This document shows positions 1 to 5,860 of a stretch of 12,709 bases of DNA, piece by piece. A program made the position numbers and the translations under genes. Under the pieces are notes generated by a model. It was given only the letters and a program-made list of their open reading frames with translations, did no database searches and was not told the DNA's origin. Positions within the stretch are counted from its first letter, which is position 1. Each line of letters begins with the position of its first letter. Source of the DNA: Victivallales bacterium (lineage in GTDB: Bacteria; Verrucomicrobiota; Lentisphaeria; Oligosphaerales; Lenti-02); contig JABGQJ010000162.1 of NCBI GenBank assembly GCA_018648945.1, positions 1-12,709 of the forward strand. The letters are read 5' to 3'.

Positions 1-552
1 CCGCCCGCTCCAGTCGACCCTCGCGCCCACGCCCTGGCAGATGGGCTCGCCGTCACCGGTGGGGAACAGAGCTTCGTCAGGCTGCCGCTCGTACAGAAAC
101 ACGGCGGGACGACCGTTGTCGAGCTTCTGCCGACACGCGATGGTGATCCCATCGGGCGACCAATCATGGTAGTACATCGGCCCAGTGGGTGCCTCCATCG
201 AGACCTGCTCGCCAGTCGCCACGTCCACGATCGCCAGGCCACCGTAGCCGTACATGATCAGCTTCCCATCGGGGGACCACACGGGATAGCCACGACAGTC
301 CTTCCCCAACTCCTTGGTTTCCAGGACCACCAGACGATTCCGTACCCGGTCCGCCCGCCCCCCTTTGCCCTCCGCCGCAAGAAAACCGAGCCAGAGCTGA
401 CGGGCCTCGGTGGCCCTTCCCGCCAACTCCGCATCCATGGCCTGCTTCAGCAGTTCGTCGGGGCCGGCAAACACGCCCAACACAACCCCGCCAGCAACCC
501 ACACCATCACCGCGAAATGGAAACTCCGCATGGCACGTCCAAAACACCTCAT
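1..552 (-). CDS. Exported PD40/TolB-like beta-propeller protein, N-terminal part (cut by the left edge)
   Basis: The frame is open from the start codon to the window edge (184 codons) and is not interrupted. The ATG at 552 was chosen because GGAGG lies 7 bases upstream; an in-frame ATG at 558 is too close to that site and another at 531 lacks one. The first ~30 residues form a signal peptide (Arg-rich start, then a hydrophobic run of V, A, G and L). Next comes a helical segment of ~45 residues containing LAGRATEARQLW, then propeller-type repeats: YPVWSPDGKLIMYGYGG and HDWSPDGITIACRQ are WSPDG motifs of the PD40 family. By eye it is roughly 70% identical to the next gene upstream (1269-2615), with the same order of segments, so the two are tandem paralogs. 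PD40 propellers of this sort are usually periplasmic or surface binding proteins; no catalytic residues can be assigned. The missing C-terminal part should lie left of base 1. Function beyond the fold is unknown. Confidence 0.85.
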   Translation of the reverse strand, partial: MRCFGRAMRSFHFAVMVWVAGGVVLGVFAGPDELLKQAMDAELAGRATEARQLWLGFLAAEGKGGRADRVRNRLVVLETKELGKDCRGYPVWSPDGKLIMYGYGGLAIVDVATGEQVSMEAPTGPMYYHDWSPDGITIACRQKLDNGRPAVFLYERQPDEALFPTGDGEPICQGVGARVDWSGR

Positions 553-615
553 CTCCATGCCTCCAATCCGCAGATAACAGGGACAACCACCTCAAGCCGT
601 CACGAACCGGTTCTA

Positions 616-651
616 CTCTTAATGTATAGCTTCCGTTCCATGCCCTGTCAA
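616..651 (-). promoter_or_regulatory. Sigma70-type promoter for the 1-552 gene
   Basis: On the minus strand a perfect -35 box TTGACA (651-646) is followed after exactly 17 bases by TATACA (628-623), which matches the -10 consensus in 5 of 6 positions. Transcription would begin near 616, leaving a leader of about 64 bases before the ATG at 552. The box arrangement and several spacer bases recur upstream of the paralog at 2615. Seen in the sequence; activity is inferred. Confidence 0.7.
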
Positions 652-772
652 CCAGCCAAGGCCGCTGTGGGCGCATGCCAGTTCCCGAGGTGTTCCGCCA
701 AGGCGGTGCCCCCCGCAACCCTGTCTGCACCAACCCGCACGGCCACGCGATCCCCCTACAGATGCCAGCCTT

Positions 773-912
773 GGAGCGGTCGCGGCCGCGCGACCATCTT
801 CGGGACGCGTCGCCGACATTCCCCCGCCTCCGCAGGCATGCCGGTGCACGGTTCCGGTTGGGCAAGGCGGTCCCGGCGCAAAGCGCCGCGGTCCCGAGGC
901 CGCGACCGCTCC
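773..912. repeat. 140-base foldback element with perfect 15-base inverted ends
   Basis: The ends GGAGCGGTCGCGGCC (773-787) and GGCCGCGACCGCTCC (898-912) are exact reverse complements. Inside are a hairpin at 778-795 (GGTCGCG, loop GCCG, CGCGACC), a hairpin at 874-888 (CGGCGC, loop AAA, GCGCCG) and a 9-base direct repeat GCGGTCCCG (867-875 and 888-896). CGGGACGCG near 802 can also pair imperfectly with CGCGGTCCCG near 887. It has no coding content. The form resembles a miniature foldback or MITE-like element, or a structured RNA; no target-site duplication is evident. Confidence 0.6.
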
Positions 913-1146
913 ACGGGATTCGCAGGAGAGGGGTTGTCCTTCCAGGGTCCTTTTCGGGGGGCACCCGGCACGGGGACGGACGCCTGGGAACGCCGCTCTT
1001 CCTGTTCCCATGCCACGCCTCCCCCGGATCGCAGGCTCATCGAGCCAGCGACTACACCGACACCGACCTCCGAAGCCATAACTGCCGCAGCGAATCGATA
1101 CTACCTAGCACTAGCCATGATTATTCCTCCAGACTCCAGGACGGAG

Positions 1147-1163
1147 GACCGCCCGTGGCGGTC
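1147..1163. repeat. Perfect 7-bp hairpin, GACCGCC / GGCGGTC
   Basis: GACCGCC (1147-1153) and GGCGGTC (1157-1163) pair perfectly around a 3-base loop. It lies about 105 bases past the stop of the PD40 gene that ends at 1269. No T-tract follows on either strand, so it is not a standard terminator. It looks like one of the GC-rich intergenic palindromes that recur in this window. Confidence 0.45.
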
Positions 1164-1268
1164 GCCAGCGGTCGGTAAGGGCGCGACCGGGAAGATGGAG
1201 ATGTCCGAGCCGACAACCGCAGGAAAGAGGAGCATGGGCACGTGTCCCGCGGGCCCCGTCTCATGTGA

Positions 1269-2615
1269 TCACTCCTTCTTGTCGGCAGGCTTCGCCTTCA
1301 CCAGAATCACGGGCGCAGGACCAGAATCGGGCTCGATCCGGAAGCGTAGGCTTGTCGCCGTCTCCAGAAGCTCCGGCGGGATCGAGTAGTCTGACGACAG
1401 GGCCTCCTCGGGAGGGACGGACAACGGGTCATCCTGCCAAGACCAGTCCGCCAACCGCACCGATCTCTCATCATAGACCTGACAGGATACCCGGAGCGTC
1501 TGATGCACCTTGGCGTCACTCGTGATCGTCAGAGTCACCGTGTCGCCCTGCCACTGGCCGGTCGCAACGAACAAGCACGCCGAAACGCCGCCAAAACGCA
1601 GCAGCTTGATCCCCTGGGGCGAGTCGTAGGCCAGCCAAGAGCCGTCCGGGCTCCAGCATGGTTGCCGCCCCGGACCCAGGACGATGGGCTTGAGGGAGCC
1701 ATTGGTGAGGGCAATGCAGACGACTTCCGGCTCCCCCTGCTTGAACCGACTGTAGGCGATCCGGCGGCCATCGGGCGCAACGGCTGGAGTCCGGTTGTCC
1801 GCGCCATTGTCCGTCAACTGCTTGATTCCGCCGCCATCGCTCATCCTCGCCACGAACACCGCCCGGTCGTTCTTCGTGGTCGGACCGAATGCATGGAAGA
1901 CATAGGTGTCCTTTCCCGCCCAACTCGCCTGGTTCCGGGCCGGGCGCTCGGCGTGCTTCCACCGCAAGGGAAGCAGCCTCTTGCTGGCCAACTCGTAGCG
2001 CGCGATTCCCACCGCTACGCGCCGGGCCCCAAACTGTTTGGCCGCAGCGGAGATCAACAGGTTCTCCCCTGTGGAATCGAACTTCCCCCCAATACCCTCG
2101 CAGATTGCCCCCCCGTCGCCGGCTGGGTACAAGGCTTCGTCAGGTTGGCGCTCGTAGAGAAAGACACTGTGACGGCCGTTGTCGAGCTTCTGCCGGCAGG
2201 AGATGGTGACGCCGTCCGGTCCCCAATCATGGTTGTACATCCCCTCGGTGGGAGACTCCATGGACACACCCTCCCCGGTCGCGATGTCCACGACCGCCAG
2301 GCCGCCATAGCCATACATGAGCCACTGTCCGTCGGGGGACCACACCGGGTAGTGACGACAATCCCTGCTCATATCCTTGGTCTCGAGGACAACCAAGCGG
2401 TGGCGGACCCGGTCCGCGCGCGGGCCCTGACCTTCGGCTTCCAGGAAGCCATGCCAGAGCTGGCGCGCCTCGACGGCTTTCCCCGCCAACTCCGCAGCCT
2501 TGGCTTGCTGGAAGAGCTGCTGGGGATTGGCCGCCAAGGGCAATGCCAAAGCCATGGCCAGGCAAGTGATCACTCCCTGTGCAATACGCCGTGGGGTAAG
2601 CGTGCCTGCCATCAT
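1269..2615 (-). CDS. Exported PD40/TolB-like beta-propeller protein (full-length paralog)
   Basis: The product has 448 residues. Two adjacent ATG codons (2615 and 2612) follow GAGGAG; the second has the better 7-base spacing and the start may be either. Residues 1-29 are a signal peptide ending in LPLAAN. Residues 32-75 are a helical segment resembling a short tetratricopeptide-like pair. Residues ~88-340 hold PD40-type blades: YPVWSPDGQWLMY (89-101), HDWGPDGVTISC (129-140), a degenerate blade near 180, TPAVAPDGRRIAY (276-288) and PCWSPDGSWLAY (319-330). Residues 345-448 form a beta-rich C-terminal domain that I do not recognise, ending in a Lys-rich tail. The family fold (as in TolB) usually binds proteins or sugars; no enzyme site is visible. 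It lies directly upstream of its truncated paralog, 716 bases apart, each with its own promoter, so this is a tandem duplication rather than one operon. Specific role unknown. Confidence 0.9.
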   Translation of the reverse strand: MMAGTLTPRRIAQGVITCLAMALALPLAANPQQLFQQAKAAELAGKAVEARQLWHGFLEAEGQGPRADRVRHRLVVLETKDMSRDCRHYPVWSPDGQWLMYGYGGLAVVDIATGEGVSMESPTEGMYNHDWGPDGVTISCRQKLDNGRHSVFLYERQPDEALYPAGDGGAICEGIGGKFDSTGENLLISAAAKQFGARRVAVGIARYELASKRLLPLRWKHAERPARNQASWAGKDTYVFHAFGPTTKNDRAVFVARMSDGGGIKQLTDNGADNRTPAVAPDGRRIAYSRFKQGEPEVVCIALTNGSLKPIVLGPGRQPCWSPDGSWLAYDSPQGIKLLRFGGVSACLFVATGQWQGDTVTLTITSDAKVHQTLRVSCQVYDERSVRLADWSWQDDPLSVPPEEALSSDYSIPPELLETATSLRFRIEPDSGPAPVILVKAKPADKKE

Positions 2616-2666
2616 CTATCTCCTCGTCAGAAAGCCAATGAGTCTGACCCATTCTTCACGTGCCAC

Positions 2667-2702
2667 TTCTCCTACTATGCGCCCTGTCCCAACTGCTGTC
2701 AA
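2667..2702 (-). promoter_or_regulatory. Sigma70-type promoter for the 1269-2615 gene
   Basis: A perfect -35 box TTGACA (2702-2697 on the minus strand) is followed after 17 bases by CATAGT (2679-2674), a 4 of 6 match to the -10 consensus. The leader would be about 52 bases. The spacer shares a TGG-AC pattern with the promoter of the paralog at 616-651, which supports both calls. Confidence 0.6.
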
Positions 2703-2852
2703 ACCAGTGGACTACGCCTGATCCGGGCAAGACGAATGACGGGTCTGACGAGAGCTTCGCCCAGCAAGCGCAGCGGTCTGGGAGCTGCGGAGCCAGCACT
2801 CCGAGGACCCTCCTCTACGGGTTGGGCGCACGCCAGCGCGAACGGGGAGAAG

Positions 2853-2880
2853 ATGCCGGCTGGAAGCCGGCGCTCCCGGC
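2853..2880 (+). repeat. REP-like palindromic unit, copy 1
   Basis: The core GCCGGCT-GGA-AGCCGGC is a perfect 7-bp hairpin with a 3-base loop, followed by GCTCCCGGC. It is preceded by a purine-rich stretch (GGGGAGAAG). It is identical over 28 bases to copy 3 at 3071-3098. Confidence 0.8.
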
Positions 2881-2992
2881 CACTCCCGTTCCCAGGTAGG
2901 TGCGCCGGGCCCCGGTGCACTCTTCCCGCTCGTCCCACGCCACCGCAACCGGGAGAAGACCCCGGCGGAAAGAAACGGTCGGGCACTCGCCG

Positions 2993-3019
2993 GCCGGGAG
3001 CGCTGGCTTCCAGCCGGCA
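2993..3019 (-). repeat. REP-like palindromic unit, copy 2 (inverted)
   Basis: This is the same unit in reverse orientation, with one mismatch in the 3' arm of the hairpin (AGCCAGC instead of AGCCGGC). Being inverted relative to copies 1 and 3, it could pair with either to give a stem of about 27 bp. On its own strand it is also preceded by a purine-rich run. Confidence 0.8.
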
Positions 3020-3070
3020 CTCCCCTCCCCCTTCTCGCCGACCCCCAAACCAACGAACGAAGAAGGAGGA

Positions 3071-3098
3071 ATGCCGGCTGGAAGCCGGCGCTCCCGGC
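3071..3098 (+). repeat. REP-like palindromic unit, copy 3
   Basis: Identical over 28 bases to copy 1 at 2853-2880, including the hairpin core and the GCTCCCGGC tail. It follows a purine-rich leader (GAAGAAGGAGGA). Confidence 0.8.
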
Positions 3099-3106
3099 AG
3101 AAAGAC

Positions 3107-3123
3107 GCCGGCTGGAAGCCCGG
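3107..3123 (+). repeat. REP-like palindromic unit, copy 4 (partial)
   Basis: Only the left arm and loop of the unit remain (GCCGGCTGGAAGCC). The right arm reads CCCGG, so the palindrome is broken and the GCTCCCGGC tail is absent. It lies 8 bases after copy 3, making a head-to-tail pair. Confidence 0.65.
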
Positions 3124-3147
3124 GTCTCGCGCTCACCCCCTTCCCCC

Positions 3148-3175
3148 AAATCCGAAATCTGAAATCTCAGATCTC
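3148..3175. repeat. Four-unit tandem repeat with 7-base period
   Basis: The units are AAATCCG (3148-3154), AAATCTG (3155-3161), AAATCTC (3162-3168) and AGATCTC (3169-3175). The array enters the 3' end of the ABC ATPase gene and supplies its stop codon (3167-3169). It is AT-rich compared with its surroundings. Confidence 0.7.
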
Positions 3176-3844
3176 TCCCATTTCCCCATCCTCCACCAGC
3201 CTTCCCTCTCGGAGTTGAAGAGCGCGCGGGGCGGCCTCGGCCGCGCGGCTGTCGTGGGTGACCATCAGCACACTGCCGCCTTGCGCCGCGAACTGGGCGA
3301 GGGCCTGGAGCACGGCTTGGCCGTTTTCCTCGTCCAAGTTCCCAGTCGGTTCGTCGGCGAGGAGGACCTTGGGCGCGCTGAGAAGCGCCCGAGCCAAGGC
3401 GGCTCGCTGCTTCTCGCCAGTGCTCAACTCCCCCGGCAAATGGGTGATCCGGTCGAGCATCCCAAAGCGCTCAAGCAGCTCATGTGCCCGATTCCGGGCA
3501 TCGGGCACGCGCAGGGCGATGGTGGGTGCCAGGACATTGTCCAGGACCGTCAGGTAGGGAAGCAGGTGGAACTGCTGAAACACGAACCCGATGGTCTCCG
3601 CACGAAACGCAGCGCGGCCAGAGGAGGAGAGTGCATAGGGGTCCGTCCCGGCCACCTCCACCTTCCCTGCGCTGGGATGGAGCAGGCCCCCGGCAATCAG
3701 CAGCAGCGTGCTCTTGCCGCAGCCGCTCGGGCCACGCACGGTCACGAACTCACCGGGAAGCACGCGGCAGGACACATCGTCCAGAGCCTGGACCGATTGA
3801 CCGCCGCCATGGAATGTCTTCGCCACGCTATCGAACACGATCAT
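3167..3844 (-). CDS. ABC transporter ATP-binding protein (LolD/MacB-like)
   Basis: A 225-residue cytoplasmic ATPase with a full set of ABC motifs: Walker A GPSGCGKS (38-45), Q-loop Q90 in FVFQQFHLLPYLTVLDN, signature LSTGEKQR (140-147), Walker B VLLADEPTGNLD (160-171) and switch His197 (VTHD). The QFHLLPYLTVLDNV and DEPTGNLDEENG segments and the length fit the LolD/MacB/FtsE group, whose ATPases power extraction or export of lipoproteins or other molecules through a separate permease. The signature reads LSTGE instead of the usual LSGGE/Q. No permease gene is present on either side, so the ATPase is an orphan within the window. The start at 3844 lies 38 bases after the stop of the putative glycosidase gene and has only a weak ribosome site, so co-transcription with that gene is likely. 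The last five or six residues come from the 7-base tandem repeat, suggesting the original C-terminus was altered. Substrate unknown. Confidence 0.93.
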   Translation of the reverse strand: MIVFDSVAKTFHGGGQSVQALDDVSCRVLPGEFVTVRGPSGCGKSTLLLIAGGLLHPSAGKVEVAGTDPYALSSSGRAAFRAETIGFVFQQFHLLPYLTVLDNVLAPTIALRVPDARNRAHELLERFGMLDRITHLPGELSTGEKQRAALARALLSAPKVLLADEPTGNLDEENGQAVLQALAQFAAQGGSVLMVTHDSRAAEAAPRALQLREGRLVEDGEMGEI

Positions 3845-3882
3845 GGGTTTGGGATCTCACAGATGTGCTGAGGTTGAGGACG

Positions 3883-5835
3883 CTACCGGATCGCCACGAT
3901 ATCGTGGATGCGAATGGCCGGCAGGGTGACGGCGATGATCTTGTCGGCATAGGTCCATGGCAAGGGGGTGCCATCGGGCTCGAGGACCACACTGCTGGGG
4001 GGATTCGCCGCCCGCACCGCGACGGTTACCATCTCGACCGGCGGCAGGTCCTCAACGATCGTGCGCTGCGGAGACAGGGTCTCGCCGCTGCCCCGATTGA
4101 GCAGGTTAACCATCAGGGCACCATTCTGCCGACGGCAGATGACCTCGATCCAGGAGGGAGCGGCCAGCTCGACCGTCCAGTCGATGTCCAGGCTATCGAC
4201 GATATCCTCGAAGCAGGCCCGAATCCTCGGGAAGTGCATGGCAAAGTAGTTCCGGAAGAAGGCACCGTGGATGGCCACGACGCGCCCCTTGCCGCGACGG
4301 GCGACAGTGATCACCGGTTGCTCGGGATCTGCCAGATCCGGCTCCAGGTTCCGGCAGTTGCCCGACCGCACCTTGGTTCCCGACGCAGCCACCGGCGAAT
4401 GCCAGTCGCCGGCCATCTGGGCGCACTCGCCCCGGACGGCAATCTGCACAGTCTCGACCGCTTGGCCAGGCGTGCAGCCCACCAACCCTGGCGCATCCTC
4501 TGACAAGTGCGCACCAGTCATGATCAACTCGCCGCCCGCCTCCACATAGGCGGCGAGAGCAGTCTCCATAGAGGGGCTGAGCCGGGTCTGCTCGGGGACA
4601 ACCACGAGCTTGTAGTCGCCGAGCCTGGCCAGCGCGGCCTCTTCGGTGAGAATATCGGTGGATCGGTGGGTCTCCAGCAGGATGTTCAGCGCCCCTTCCA
4701 GCGGCTGCGCGGCCGCACCGTAGTTGAAGAGCGGATCATTGCAGGAGTAGTAGTGCGGGTGCAGATGCAGCACGGCGGCCTCGGACGCAGTCGTCGAACG
4801 GAAGCATGCCTCCCGGCGCTCGCGGCAGAACTGCGCGGTCTCGGCCATGATCTCGTGCTCCCAGCCGGTCAGCCAGCCGGTGCGATGGGGCTTAGCATAG
4901 ACCATCACGGCACCGCCCAGGGCCACCACCTCGGCCACCTCCTGCTTGAGGTGGATCGCTGGCTTCATGGCCCACGGGGAGGTGGGGATCTGGTAGTTGC
5001 GGGTGAAGCCCCAGACCATCAGATCCCAGGTCATTCCCCGGCAGTCCAACATGCGGGCTTCCAGCGCGGCACGCGCGGCGCCCCAGTTGGGCGTGTAGTC
5101 GCCACTGAGATAGTCGACCGGCACCGAGACGGGTTCGGGCTGGCGAATGGTGTACATCCAGTTGCTGCAGATCAGACACGTCGGCTTGACCTCGTGGACG
5201 GCAGTCGCATACTTGGTGACGTATTCGCCAAACAGATTACGCTGGAAGGAGAGCCACTCCCCCCAATACTCCTCCCCGGCCGCCATGGGGACCTCCGTGA
5301 TCCCGGTACGGGCCGCGAACTCGGTCTTGCAGGCGGCGCACCAGCAGGGAGCGGACCCCCAGTTCTCGCCATCGACCCAGAATCCATCCACGTCGTAGTT
5401 CTCGACCAACTCGAGCATCTGCGGGATCATCAACTGGTCGGCGTAGGGGCTCAGCCGACAGGTGGAGCGTTCGCTGCGTTCGCCCTTGGCATTGACCGCG
5501 CCCCACTCTGGATGCAGCTCGAGCGCCCGGTTGTCGATGACCCCGGAGTAGTGCATGCCAAGGCGGATGCCCAGCTCGGCGGTCACCTCGCGATGGACCC
5601 GCATGGCATCCTTGACCACGCCGGGCGAGGTGGAGCCCACCTTGGTTGGCCACGAGGTGTAGCCGGGGTGCCCCTTGCAGTCGCACTGGACCCAGTCGGG
5701 ACGAATGCTCGCCCAGCGCTCCCTGAGGTGCTCGTGGGTCACCTCGCTGCCAAGCACGGTGTCCGTCTCCTTCGCGTGCAGGTCGTAGTGGATGCCGAAG
5801 AAGACGTCTTCGTGCCAGTTGCGCCGATCTGACAT
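3883..5835 (-). CDS. Putative glycoside hydrolase with GHL6-like TIM barrel and glutaminase-like C-terminal domain
   Basis: The product has 650 residues. The ATG at 5835 was chosen because AGGAG lies 8 bases upstream and the family-like sequence begins there; the frame is open further upstream, but that part overlaps the previous gene. There is no signal peptide, so it is probably cytoplasmic. Residues ~10-340 look like a TIM barrel of the GHL6 (hypothetical glycosyl hydrolase 6)/alpha-L-fucosidase-like group: WVQCDCKGHPGYTSWPTK (48-65), LGMHYSG (92-98), GFWVDGENWG (151-160, with D155 and E157 as candidate acidic catalytic residues) and CWCAACKTEF (164-173, a C-x-C-x2-C pattern seen in such barrels). 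Residues ~350-530 resemble the beta-galactosidase trimerisation/glutamine-amidotransferase-like fold (VVVPEQTRLSPSMETALAAYV, then GGELIMTG). Residues 560-650 look like a small beta-sandwich. Substrate unknown; the lyase-like neighbour 25 bases upstream hints at plant or algal polysaccharide or uronate breakdown. The family is assigned by recognition, not by search. Confidence 0.8.
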   Translation of the reverse strand: MSDRRNWHEDVFFGIHYDLHAKETDTVLGSEVTHEHLRERWASIRPDWVQCDCKGHPGYTSWPTKVGSTSPGVVKDAMRVHREVTAELGIRLGMHYSGVIDNRALELHPEWGAVNAKGERSERSTCRLSPYADQLMIPQMLELVENYDVDGFWVDGENWGSAPCWCAACKTEFAARTGITEVPMAAGEEYWGEWLSFQRNLFGEYVTKYATAVHEVKPTCLICSNWMYTIRQPEPVSVPVDYLSGDYTPNWGAARAALEARMLDCRGMTWDLMVWGFTRNYQIPTSPWAMKPAIHLKQEVAEVVALGGAVMVYAKPHRTGWLTGWEHEIMAETAQFCRERREACFRSTTASEAAVLHLHPHYYSCNDPLFNYGAAAQPLEGALNILLETHRSTDILTEEAALARLGDYKLVVVPEQTRLSPSMETALAAYVEAGGELIMTGAHLSEDAPGLVGCTPGQAVETVQIAVRGECAQMAGDWHSPVAASGTKVRSGNCRNLEPDLADPEQPVITVARRGKGRVVAIHGAFFRNYFAMHFPRIRACFEDIVDSLDIDWTVELAAPSWIEVICRRQNGALMVNLLNRGSGETLSPQRTIVEDLPPVEMVTVAVRAANPPSSVVLEPDGTPLPWTYADKIIAVTLPAIRIHDIVAIR

Positions 5836-5860
5836 GGAATGCTCTCCTGGGATCACTTTG

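Larger units (their letters stand above)
553..1268. other. 716-base intergenic region between the two PD40 paralogs, rich in palindromes
   Basis: I see no credible gene here. Open frames exist on both strands, but their composition (Arg, Pro, Gly and Ser-rich, no domain) is what GC-rich non-coding DNA gives. The stretch holds the promoter at 616-651, a foldback element at 773-912 and a hairpin at 1147-1163. On the minus strand a near-ideal ribosome site (GGAGG, 7 bases, ATG at 1118) opens a frame of only five codons (MASAR, then stop). This may be chance or the trace of a lost gene. No clear Rho-independent terminator follows the stop codon at 1269. Confidence 0.6.
2616..3166. other. 551-base intergenic region carrying clustered palindromic repeats
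   Basis: There is no credible gene in this gap. Next to the PD40 gene it contains the promoter at 2667-2702. At 2766-2802 it has a GC-rich segment (AAGCGCAGCGGTC onward) that resembles the right arm of the 773-912 foldback. It then holds four REP-like units between 2853 and 3123 and a 7-base-period tandem repeat at 3148-3175. Open frames through it on both strands are made of repeat-derived phrases such as AGWKPALPA and SAGFQPA, which arise from the repeat and not from a protein. Confidence 0.65.

Noticed and set aside
164..964. Minus-strand open frame overlapping the partial PD40 gene, suggesting a frameshift
   Set aside because: The frame starting at 552 reads without interruption to the window edge and aligns with its paralog throughout, so no frameshift is needed.
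2853..3123. Possible CRISPR array
   Set aside because: The units occur in both orientations with irregular spacing, the spacers are not of uniform length, and no cas gene is near.
2699..3149. Several minus- and plus-strand frames with repeated AGWKPALPA or SAGFQPA phrases
   Set aside because: These phrases are translations of the palindromic repeat, not a repeat protein.
1503..3218. Plus-strand open frame spanning the PD40 gene and the repeat region
   Set aside because: It crosses a real gene in antisense and then reads straight through REP-like repeats, yielding repeat-derived phrases.
4507..5832. Plus-strand open frame of about 440 codons opposite the GHL6-like gene
   Set aside because: Antisense shadow with no domain; the minus-strand frame carries recognisable motifs and a good ribosome site.
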